Notes under the pieces: model-generated
Database searches by the model: none
Told to the model about the DNA's origin: nothing
What the model saw: the letters and a program-made list of their open reading frames with translations, nothing else
Source of the DNA: Candidatus Polarisedimenticolia bacterium
Lineage (GTDB): Bacteria; Acidobacteriota; Polarisedimenticolia; Gp22-AA2; AA152
Reading direction: 5' to 3'
DNA length: 64,000 nt
Assembly (NCBI GenBank): GCA_036004685.1
Contig: DASYRE010000041.1
Location: forward strand, 1 to 64,000
Shown: in pieces, positions 30,620-37,682 of the stretch
How positions within the stretch are numbered: the first letter of the stretch is position 1
Layout: each line of letters opens with the position of its first letter
Program-made: the position numbers and the translations under genes

Positions 30620-32022
30620 GGTTCCCGGACGGCGCTTTTCCGGCGATTCGCACCGTCGACCGGGAGATCGATCCTCTGGAGCTTCTCGGGAGGGTGATCC
30701 GCGACCCTTACCCGGCGCTCCTGCTCAGCGGCCGGAGGGAGGAGGATGCGGGCCGCTTCTCGCTGGTCGCGAGCGATCCCTTCCAGATCCTCCGCTTCCG
30801 CGGCTCTCGCGGGATTCTCCAATCGAAGCGGCATGAGACGCCGCTCGCGGGAGACCCCTTCGAGGCGCTCCGGCGCAGCCTCGAGGCCTGCCGCCTCCGC
30901 GGGATTCCGGGGATTCCTTTCTCGGGCGGGGCCATCGGCTATCTGGGCTATTCCCTGGGGCGGGCGGGCTCGCACGGCCCCGGGCGCCGGCGGCTCTCTC
31001 CCTGGCCCGATCTGCACCTGGCCTTTTACGATCGCGCTTTCGTCGTGGATCACGAGCGCCGATGCACCCACTTGGTGGCCACCGGCCTGCCGGAGCGCGC
31101 CGCGGAGCGCCGCAGGGAAAAACGGTCCCTCGATCTGATCCGCCTGCAGGAGACTCTGGCCGCCCGGCCAGATCAGGAGATCCCCTGCCGCAACTCCGAA
31201 TGCTCCGAGCCTCTCTTCCACACCACCCGCTCCGAATACCTGCGCGCCATCCGCCGGGCCCAGGATTACCTGGACGCCGGGGAGATCTACCAGGTGAATC
31301 TCTCCCATCGCATCACCGTGAACGGGGCATGGTCCTCCCGGTCCCTCTTCCGACGATTGACCCAGCGGCACCCCGCCTGCTTCAGCGCCTACCTTCCCCT
31401 GCGCGATCACGAAGTGCTCTGCGCCTCCCCCGAGCGGCTCGTCAGCCTGCGCGGGGAGCGGGCCGAAACGCGTCCCATCAAAGGGACGCGGGCGCGCCAC
31501 GCCGATCCTCTCGAGGATCGGCGCGCGGCGGCGGAGCTCGAGGCCGGGGCCAAGGAGCGCTCGGAGAACCTCATGATCGTGGATCTGGCGCGCAACGATC
31601 TCGGGAAGGTCTGCGTGCCCGGAAGCGTGGGCGTCGATCGGCTCTGCCGCGTCGAGACGCTTCCTTCGGTGCACCATCTCGTTTCGACGGTCTCCGGGCG
31701 GCTGAGACCGGATTGCGACGGCATCGATCTGGTCCAGGCGCTCTTCCCCGGAGGCTCGATGACGGGCGCTCCGAAGATTCGGGCCATGGAGATCATCGAC
31801 GATCTGGAGGGGGGCGACCGGGGAATCTACTCCGGGTCGCTCGGCTACTTTTCATTCGACGGCGATCTCGATTTGAACATCGTCATTAGGAGTCTCGTGC
31901 TCTCCCCGGGATCGGCGCAGCTTCACGTGGGAGGTGCCATTCTCAGTGAGTCGAACCCGGATCAGGAGTATCAGGAGACCCTGGACAAAGCCCGCCCGAT
32001 CCTCGAGGCGCTGCGGCCGTGA
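30610..32022 (+). CDS. pabB: Aminodeoxychorismate synthase component I
   Basis: 470 aa from a GTG overlapping pabC by 10 bases, after GGAAGAGGA. Chorismate-utilising fold; the C-terminal domain has GEIYQVNLSHR, CASPERLVSLRG, ETRPIKGTRARHADPLEDR, ENLMIVDLARNDLGKV, HHLVSTVSGRLR and GGSMTGAPKIRAMEIIDDLE. The Lys in PIKGT marks PabB rather than TrpE (PIAGT). It makes 4-amino-4-deoxychorismate for folate. PabA, the glutaminase, is not in the window. Confidence 0.93.
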   Translation: MPVRFPDGAFPAIRTVDREIDPLELLGRVIRDPYPALLLSGRREEDAGRFSLVASDPFQILRFRGSRGILQSKRHETPLAGDPFEALRRSLEACRLRGIPGIPFSGGAIGYLGYSLGRAGSHGPGRRRLSPWPDLHLAFYDRAFVVDHERRCTHLVATGLPERAAERRREKRSLDLIRLQETLAARPDQEIPCRNSECSEPLFHTTRSEYLRAIRRAQDYLDAGEIYQVNLSHRITVNGAWSSRSLFRRLTQRHPACFSAYLPLRDHEVLCASPERLVSLRGERAETRPIKGTRARHADPLEDRRAAAELEAGAKERSENLMIVDLARNDLGKVCVPGSVGVDRLCRVETLPSVHHLVSTVSGRLRPDCDGIDLVQALFPGGSMTGAPKIRAMEIIDDLEGGDRGIYSGSLGYFSFDGDLDLNIVIRSLVLSPGSAQLHVGGAILSESNPDQEYQETLDKARPILEALRP

Positions 32023-32810
32023 GGGAGGACAGAAAGACGTTGCCTGAAAGAGAGATCAAGGGACTGCTGATCGACGTCGACGGCGTCATCTACGACGACG
32101 GGCGGGTGATTCCCGACTCGGTGTACGCGATTCAATGGCTGCAAAAGCGCGAGATTCCGTTCCGCTTCGCCACCAACGCCACGGCGCGGAGCCGGCGGAC
32201 CCTGGTGAAGCGGCTCGCGGGTCTTGGAATCGAGGTGGGGGAGGAGCAGGTCGTCAACACGCCCTACGTCGCGGCGATGGAGCTGCGCAAGCGCCCCGGC
32301 GTCAAATGCCTGTTTCTGGTCCAGGACGACGCCCGCAGGGAGTTCGAAGGGATCCTGTCGGTGGACCGGAATCCCGACGTCGTCGTGGTGGGCGATCTGG
32401 CCGCGGGATTCGACTACGCCACCCTGAACCGCGCCTTCCAGGCCCTCCTGGGGGGGGCGGATCTCCTCGCGCTCCAGAAGAACCGGTACTGGAAGGTCGA
32501 GGACGAGCTGGTCTTGGACGCCGGGGCCTACGTCGCCGCGCTCGAGTACGCCACGGGCAAGCAGGCCTCCCTGGTCGGGAAGCCCTCCGCGGCTTTCTTC
32601 CGGATTGCGCTCGACGGTCTCGGGGTTCCCCCCGGCCAGGTGGCCATGGTCGGTGACGACGTGGAGAACGACGTCCAGGGTGCCCAGGAGGCGGGCCTGG
32701 CGGGAATCCTGGTCCAGACGGGGAAGTACCGCAAGGATCTCGTCGAGCGATCCGGGGTGAAGCCCGATCTCGTGGTGCGCGATCTGGGCGATCTGGCGTC
32801 GCGTTTCTGA
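32019..32810 (+). CDS. HAD-superfamily phosphatase, class IIA (LHPP/NagD-like)
   Basis: 263 aa from a GTG overlapping pabB by 4 bases. Motif I LLIDVDGVIYDD (about 16-27), motif II FATNATARSRRTL (about 49), motif III Lys in SLVGKPSAAFF, and motif IV MVGDDVENDVQGAQEAG. The cap domain between II and III is type C2, as in NagD/LHPP (TIGR01458-like). It dephosphorylates a small phosphate ester or phospholysine/histidine; substrate unknown. Part of the rny-to-lipoprotein run of tightly packed genes. Confidence 0.9.
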   Translation: MREDRKTLPEREIKGLLIDVDGVIYDDGRVIPDSVYAIQWLQKREIPFRFATNATARSRRTLVKRLAGLGIEVGEEQVVNTPYVAAMELRKRPGVKCLFLVQDDARREFEGILSVDRNPDVVVVGDLAAGFDYATLNRAFQALLGGADLLALQKNRYWKVEDELVLDAGAYVAALEYATGKQASLVGKPSAAFFRIALDGLGVPPGQVAMVGDDVENDVQGAQEAGLAGILVQTGKYRKDLVERSGVKPDLVVRDLGDLASRF

Positions 32811-33283
32811 TGGTCGCCCCTCCGCTTCCTTCGCGCCCCGAACCTTCGCCCCTCCCCTGCGCCGCCTCCGTCCATTTCGGCGCGGGCTTCCTCCTGCGGC
32901 GGATTCTCGTGGCGGGAGGCTGGATCCTGCTGCCGGCGCTGCTGGTCCTCGGAGCGCGGCACCGGAGCGTGCTGGATTTCGTCTCGGCCGCGTTCCTGGC
33001 CGCGGCCCTCTGGCCGATGACGACGCGCTCGGGGGAAATCCTCTGGAGCCGGCCGGGGATCTCTGTGCGCCGCTATTTCCGTTACGTGCCACTCGCCCCG
33101 GACCGGATCGATGCCGCCGTCGTCACTCCTCCCGTCTTTCGACGGCAATCGCTCGTGCTCCGCCTGCGCCGTCCCCTGCACCTTTCCCGCTACGTCTATT
33201 GCCGGCTCTCTCCCGCTTCGATCTGCGACGCTTGGGCGCTGGTTCACCAAAAGGAGTGGGAGCGGCCGGGAGGACGATCGTGA
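32810..33283 (+). CDS. Membrane protein of unknown function
   Basis: 157 aa, TGATG overlap with the HAD gene. A Pro-rich cytoplasmic start, two adjacent hydrophobic segments about 30-47 (RRILVAGGWILLPALLVLG) and 53-68 (VLDFVSAAFLAAALW), then a soluble PH-like beta domain (EILWSRPGISVRRYFRYVPLAPDRIDAAVV) that resembles bacterial PH/YdbT-type membrane proteins. No catalytic motif. Coupled to the next small gene by GTGA. Confidence 0.65.
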   Translation: MVAPPLPSRPEPSPLPCAASVHFGAGFLLRRILVAGGWILLPALLVLGARHRSVLDFVSAAFLAAALWPMTTRSGEILWSRPGISVRRYFRYVPLAPDRIDAAVVTPPVFRRQSLVLRLRRPLHLSRYVYCRLSPASICDAWALVHQKEWERPGGRS

Positions 33284-33552
33284 GCGGTCCGACAGCCGCG
33301 GCGATCCCGGAGGAGGCGCTGCGGGCCCGGCGGGCGCAGCTGGCGGTCGATCTCACCTGCTCTTTGATCGCCCAGAGCCGCGATCTGAGCCTCGCCGAGG
33401 CGCTCGGCATGATGGCGGACGCCCGGCGGATCGTGCTCGGATTGTTCCCCGACAAGGAATCGACCTTCAATCTGATCTACCGGCCGCGCTTCCATCGGCT
33501 CCTCAGGGAGCGACTCGGCCTTTCCGAGGAAGAAATCGGCGCGCTTGGCTGA
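33280..33552 (+). CDS. Small cytoplasmic protein of unknown function
   Basis: 90 aa from a GTG overlapping the previous stop (GTGA). Predicted all-helical: PEEALRARRAQLAVDLTCSLIAQSRDLSLAEALGMMADARRIVLGLFPDKESTFNLIYRPRFHRLLRERLGLSEEEIGALG. No transmembrane segment. A short helical protein with conserved-looking FPDKESTFNLIYRPRF; I do not recognise a family beyond that. Position suggests a role with the adjacent membrane proteins. Confidence 0.55.
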   Translation: MSGPTAAAIPEEALRARRAQLAVDLTCSLIAQSRDLSLAEALGMMADARRIVLGLFPDKESTFNLIYRPRFHRLLRERLGLSEEEIGALG

Positions 33553-33560
33553 GAGGAATC

Positions 33561-34265
33561 GTGGACACGCCCGCCATCGTTTTCCTCGCCACCGCCGGGA
33601 CCGCCGCGGCGATTCACTCCCTAGTCCCCGACCACTGGCTGCCGTTTGTCCTGATGGGGAGGAGCCGGGCCTGGCCGATCTCGAAAACGCTCACGCTGGC
33701 GGCGGTCGCGGGGCTGCTACACGTCTGTCTGGCCGTGCTGCTGGGAATCCTGTCCTATTTTCTCGCGAGACAAGGGGCGAGAACGGCGGCCCAGAATCTT
33801 CGCGAGACGCTGGAAGTCCTGTCCCCCTTGTTGCTGTCGTGCTTCGGAATCTTGTACGGCGTCTATTCATGGCGCCGGGAGAACCGGCACCATCCTGCGG
33901 CCGGCTCGGCCCGTGAAGGGGCCGGCCCCGACGATTCTCACCATCACCACGGCCACCTCCTGGAGCGCTGGTTCGGCGGCGGAAGCGGCTGGTCGCTGGT
34001 GGTCGTCATCGGGGTGAGTCCCTGCGCCCTCGCGCTGCCCGTGCTCCTGGCGGGCGCGGCGAAACTGGGCCTGACCGGCGTGGTCCTCGTCGCCGGCGGA
34101 TTCGGAGCCGTGACCATGATCACGACGCTGGGAGTCACCCTCCTGGGATCGATCAGCGCGCGCAAGGTCGATTTCCCCTTCCTGACGCGCTACGGCGATC
34201 TGATCACCGGGATCTTGATCGGCGCCACGGGCGCCTTCCTCTTCCTATGGGAATTGACCCGGTGA
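33561..34265 (+). CDS. NicO/TauE-like metal transporter candidate with His-rich loop
   Basis: 234 aa, GTG start eight bases after the preceding stop. About six transmembrane helices. The first helix carries AIHSLVPDHWLPFVLMG, comparable to the HxxxADH metal motif of NiCoT/RcnA transporters, and a cytoplasmic or periplasmic loop (about 115-135) holds DDSHHHHGHLLERW. The second half has VIGVSPCALALPVLLAGAAKLG and GGFGAVTMITTLGVTLLGS. A nickel/cobalt or other divalent-metal exporter is the best reading; a UreH-type sulfite/metal protein is the alternative. Overlaps the next lipoprotein gene. Confidence 0.6.
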   Translation: MDTPAIVFLATAGTAAAIHSLVPDHWLPFVLMGRSRAWPISKTLTLAAVAGLLHVCLAVLLGILSYFLARQGARTAAQNLRETLEVLSPLLLSCFGILYGVYSWRRENRHHPAAGSAREGAGPDDSHHHHGHLLERWFGGGSGWSLVVVIGVSPCALALPVLLAGAAKLGLTGVVLVAGGFGAVTMITTLGVTLLGSISARKVDFPFLTRYGDLITGILIGATGAFLFLWELTR

Positions 34266-35140
34266 AGGACGCGGGAGCGTTCTTGGCGCTCGCGGCGGCG
34301 ACGGGGCTGGCGGTCGCGGGGTGCGGCCGGACGCACCACGTCGAAATGCTCAAGAGCGGTCCTCCCCGCACCGGTCCCGCTCCGCTCACGGTCCGGGCCG
34401 ATCTTCCCGCCGGCAATCTCCGCCTGTCGGCCGGCAGCCCGAATCGGCTCTACGACCTGGCCTTCAGCTATTGCTCGAGCCATTTCCGCGCGGCGGAGCG
34501 GTTCTGGGAGCCGGGGAAAGCGCCGGGCCTCGCGGGATCAGGTCTTCTGGAAATCGCCGCCGTCCCGATCGGCCGCCAAGTGGCGGAGGGCGAGCCCAAC
34601 CTGATGGTACTCCGGCTGCGCACCGGGATTCCTCTCGACCTGCGCGTGTCGGCGGGCCGCGGGGCCATGGATCTCGATCTGACCTCGCTGGGCGTCCGGC
34701 GGCTGTCGGTCCACGGCGGAACCGGCGAGGCGCGGGTTCGATTCGAAGCGGGGAATTCCGCCGATTTGGAGCTCCTCCGGGTCGTCGGCGGGGAGGGACC
34801 GGTGAGCCTGACGGGCCTGGGATGGGGGCGCGTCACCAGCCTCGAGTACCATGGAGGCTCCGGCAGCGCCGCCATCGACTGGGGCGGACCGGGACCGCGC
34901 GAAGCCGCCGCGTTCCTGGATCCGGGAACGGGCGGCCTGGCGCTCTCCTTTCCGGTCGATCTGAGCGTCACCCTCTCGGGAGCGGGAATACGCGAGGAAA
35001 GCTTGAGGCGTTTCTTTCATCGCGCCGGCGGAGCGTGGGTGAGCGCCAACACCTCCACGGCGTCCCGCCGGCTGACGATCGTGCTGGACCCGGGGATGGG
35101 CGATGTCGGTTTTCGCTGGGGGAGCGGCGGCCTGAACTAG
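34262..35140 (+). CDS. Lipoprotein with toast-rack-like beta repeats
   Basis: 292 aa from GTG 34262, which overlaps the previous stop (GTGA); an ATG 5 codons earlier is possible. Lipobox LAVAGC-G at about residues 17-22 predicts lipid anchoring. Beta-rich mature part: LTVRADLPAGNLRLSAG, LRTGIPLDLRVSAGRGAMDLDLTSLGVRRLSVHGGTGEARVRFEAG, resembling DUF2154/toast-rack and LiaF-like repeated strands that include asymmetric acidic loops. It is the last gene of this plus-strand run. Role unknown. Confidence 0.7.
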   Translation: MKDAGAFLALAAATGLAVAGCGRTHHVEMLKSGPPRTGPAPLTVRADLPAGNLRLSAGSPNRLYDLAFSYCSSHFRAAERFWEPGKAPGLAGSGLLEIAAVPIGRQVAEGEPNLMVLRLRTGIPLDLRVSAGRGAMDLDLTSLGVRRLSVHGGTGEARVRFEAGNSADLELLRVVGGEGPVSLTGLGWGRVTSLEYHGGSGSAAIDWGGPGPREAAAFLDPGTGGLALSFPVDLSVTLSGAGIREESLRRFFHRAGGAWVSANTSTASRRLTIVLDPGMGDVGFRWGSGGLN

Positions 35141-35160
35141 GCCGAGTTGTTTCGGGAGCC

Positions 35161-35664
35161 TCACCCCGGCTTCATCTCGGGCGCGTCGTCCGCAGCGACG
35201 AACAGGGGAGTAACGCCAGGAATCCGGAACCTGCGATGGAGCTCGGAGGCCAGCCCTTCCAAGTCGGCCTTCGAGAATCCGACCGAGGTCCACGAAATCC
35301 CGCCTCCGGCTTCCACCAAGAAGAGAGTCGGAACGTTCGTGAGGCCGAAGGCGCTGGAGACAGGGTAGTCCTTGCCGTCCGGCAGGAGCGGAAAGGTCGT
35401 TCCGTATTGCTCCCCGAAGAGGCGCGTCTCGGCCACGCCGTCCTGGGAAATCCCCAGGAAGCGTAGCGGGGCGGTCTCGACGCGCTCGAAGAGGCGCTGG
35501 AGATACGGGAACGCCAGCATGCACGTGGGACAACTGTTCTTGAAAAAAATCAGCAGGGCAGGAAGCCCGTCGCGATGACGAAACTCGACCCGTCGGCCAT
35601 CGATGTCCGCCAGACTGAACTCGGGGGCCTGGCTCCCCGGTCGAAGCGCCGTCATGATCCTCAT
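35161..35664 (-). CDS. Thioredoxin-like/redoxin protein
   Basis: 167 aa. TlpA/AhpC-TSA-type fold: GSQAPEFSLADIDGRRVEF, PALLIFFKNSCPTCMLAFPYLQRL with the CPTC active site at about residues 45-48, and NVPTLFLVEAGGGISWTSVGF with the cis-Pro loop. No signal peptide or cysteine lipobox, so it seems cytoplasmic. It could be a thiol-disulfide oxidoreductase or a peroxiredoxin-like reductase. It is divergent from the DMT transporter with about 50 bases between. Confidence 0.85.
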   Translation of the reverse strand: MRIMTALRPGSQAPEFSLADIDGRRVEFRHRDGLPALLIFFKNSCPTCMLAFPYLQRLFERVETAPLRFLGISQDGVAETRLFGEQYGTTFPLLPDGKDYPVSSAFGLTNVPTLFLVEAGGGISWTSVGFSKADLEGLASELHRRFRIPGVTPLFVAADDAPEMKPG

Positions 35665-35713
35665 GATAGCCTAGCTGCGACCGGCGGCGCCACATGCCTC
35701 GGGCGGAGATGAG

Positions 35714-36637
35714 ATGAAGGCGAAAGGACTCAGCGAGACCTGCCCGGCGGACTCGGTCGGCGAGCCGGCGGTTCCGGAGGGAGTGACCTCCTCCGGCGGG
35801 GGTGACGGGTGGATTCTCCTCTCGGCGGGATGCTTCGCGACGATTCCCATCTTCGCCACCTATGGATATGCGGCCGGGGTCGCGACCCTGCCGATGCTGG
35901 CCTGGCGGTTTCTCCTGACGATCGCGACTCTCTGGGGCTTTCTAGGAGCCACCCGCCGGCTCGCGGCGCTTCCGGCTCCGCGCGTTTTGGGGCTCCTGGG
36001 GATGGGAGTGGCGTACGTCGCCATGACCCTCCTCTACTTCGAAGCGCTGCGTCATTCCTCCATCTCCACCCTCACCCTGCTGTTCTACAGTTATCCCATC
36101 TTCGTGACGCTCCTCGCGGTCCTGTTCCTGCGGGAGCCGATGACGCGGATCAAGTCGGCGGCTCTCCTCCTGGCGCTGGCGGGGTGCGTCATCGTGCTCC
36201 GGCCGAGCGGCAAGGCCGATTGGCGCGGGGCGCTCCTGGCTCTTGCCGCCTCGCTTCTCTATTCGGCCTACATGATCGTCGGAACCCGGCTGACGAGAGG
36301 CGTGGATCCCTTCCTGTCGACCGCCTGGATCATGACGGCCACGGCTGCCGTCTTCATCGCCGCTGCGGCCGCCCGGGGCGAGATGGGGGCGGTGCGCGGA
36401 GCGGCGGCCTGGGGATCGGTCCTCGGACTGGCGGTGGTGGCGACGGTGATGGCCGACGGTTCCTTTTTCGCCGGGCTTTCCAGGACGGGCGCGAGTCGCG
36501 CCGCCATCCTCAGCACGGTGGAGCCGCTGTTTACGATACTCCTCTCGGCGTGGCTTCTCGGCGAGGTCATCCCTCCGGCGCGCTTCCTCGGCGGCGCTCT
36601 GATCCTCGGGAGCGTCCTGCTGATTCATCGGGAGTAG
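35714..36637 (+). CDS. DMT-superfamily transporter (EamA)
   Basis: 307 aa, about ten transmembrane helices in two EamA repeats (about 35-170 and 175-305). Repeat signatures: ALRHSSISTLTLLFYSYPIFVTLLAVLFLREPM (end of first) and GASRAAILSTVEPLFTILLSAWLLGEVIPPARFLGGALILGSVLL (end of second). The substrate, such as an amino acid or metabolite, cannot be deduced. GGAGATGAG lies before the ATG. The N-terminal 30 residues are hydrophilic and Gly/Ser rich. A cytochrome gene starts four bases after the stop. Confidence 0.9.
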   Translation: MKAKGLSETCPADSVGEPAVPEGVTSSGGGDGWILLSAGCFATIPIFATYGYAAGVATLPMLAWRFLLTIATLWGFLGATRRLAALPAPRVLGLLGMGVAYVAMTLLYFEALRHSSISTLTLLFYSYPIFVTLLAVLFLREPMTRIKSAALLLALAGCVIVLRPSGKADWRGALLALAASLLYSAYMIVGTRLTRGVDPFLSTAWIMTATAAVFIAAAAARGEMGAVRGAAAWGSVLGLAVVATVMADGSFFAGLSRTGASRAAILSTVEPLFTILLSAWLLGEVIPPARFLGGALILGSVLLIHRE

Positions 36638-36641
36638 CCGG

Positions 36642-37682
36642 GTGATCAAGACACGGCACCTTCTCGCGTCCTTCCTTCTCCTGGCACCCCAGGCATCCGC
36701 CGCAGCCTGGGGCCAGGAGAAGGGCGTGCCCCGGCTCAAGCCGATCTCCATGAGCGGAATTCCGGCCGCGGGCGAAAGAGCGTATTTGACGAGCTGCTGG
36801 GCCTGCCACGGCCTGGCGGGGGACGGCAAAGGACCCGCCGCCGCCGGGATGGCCCCTCCGCCCACCGACTTCACGCCGCCCGGGACTCTCGACAAGCGGA
36901 CCGCGGCCGACCTCCTGGACATCATCCTGAAAGGGAAGCCCGGGACGGCCATGTACCCGGCGGGAGTGGAGCCCCAGACGGCGGTCGACCTCGTCGCCTT
37001 TCTGAGGACGCTCTCGCGGAACCCCGGCCAGGAAAAAAACTTTCTCGAGTCCCTGGCGAGGGCCGATCGGGAGGCCGGCAGAGCTCTTTACGAGCGCCGC
37101 TGCTGGCCCTGTCACGGCGCCACCGGGGCGGGCAACGGTCCGGCCGCGCCGGCGCTGCGGCCCCCTCCAGCCGACTTCACCGATCCGGACAAGGTGGCCG
37201 AGCGCAGCGCCGCCCGGCTCTATTCGGTGTTGTCCCGCGGCATTCCGGGTACCGCCATGGCGGCGCAGCCGCTCTCGGAAAAGGAGAAGCTCGACGTCAT
37301 CGGCTACCTGCGATCGTTGGTGCGGTTCCCCGAGGAGTCCAAAGCGCCGGGGGAAGCCTTGCCTTCCGGAGATCCCCGCAGAGGGAAGGAGACGTACGAC
37401 CGGCGATGCTGGGCGTGCCACGGAGCGAGCGGCGACGGGAACGGGCCCGCCGCCGCCGACATGGCGCCGCCTCCGACGAGCTTCTCCGATTACGACGCGA
37501 TGAAGAGCCGGACGGATCAAGGCTGGTTCAACGCGATCCGGTCGGGGGTTCCGGGAACGGCGATGTACCCGCAGCGGCTCTCGGCGGCCGAAATCACCGA
37601 TCTGGTCGCCTATCTGCGGGGCCTCGGCCGCCGGAAGTCGGAGGCCTCCCCCCAGGACGACCCTCAGAAGAAAAAGAGATAA
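36642..37682 (+). CDS. Periplasmic tri-haem cytochrome c
   Basis: 346 aa, GTG start. Signal peptide at residues 1-24. Three tandem class I cytochrome c domains with CWACH, CWPCH and CWACH (about residues 52, 157 and 264). Each is followed by a G-xG-KGPAAAGMAPPPTDFT-type repeat (GDGKGPAAAGMAPPPTDF; GAGNGPAAPALRPPPADF; GDGNGPAAADMAPPPTSF) and by a GKPGTAMYP-type axial-methionine loop (about 100 residues apart). The internal triplication is clear. Such cytochromes serve respiratory or extracellular electron transfer. Its 3' end overlaps the convergent DUF5916 gene by 19 bases. Confidence 0.92.
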   Translation: MIKTRHLLASFLLLAPQASAAAWGQEKGVPRLKPISMSGIPAAGERAYLTSCWACHGLAGDGKGPAAAGMAPPPTDFTPPGTLDKRTAADLLDIILKGKPGTAMYPAGVEPQTAVDLVAFLRTLSRNPGQEKNFLESLARADREAGRALYERRCWPCHGATGAGNGPAAPALRPPPADFTDPDKVAERSAARLYSVLSRGIPGTAMAAQPLSEKEKLDVIGYLRSLVRFPEESKAPGEALPSGDPRRGKETYDRRCWACHGASGDGNGPAAADMAPPPTSFSDYDAMKSRTDQGWFNAIRSGVPGTAMYPQRLSAAEITDLVAYLRGLGRRKSEASPQDDPQKKKR

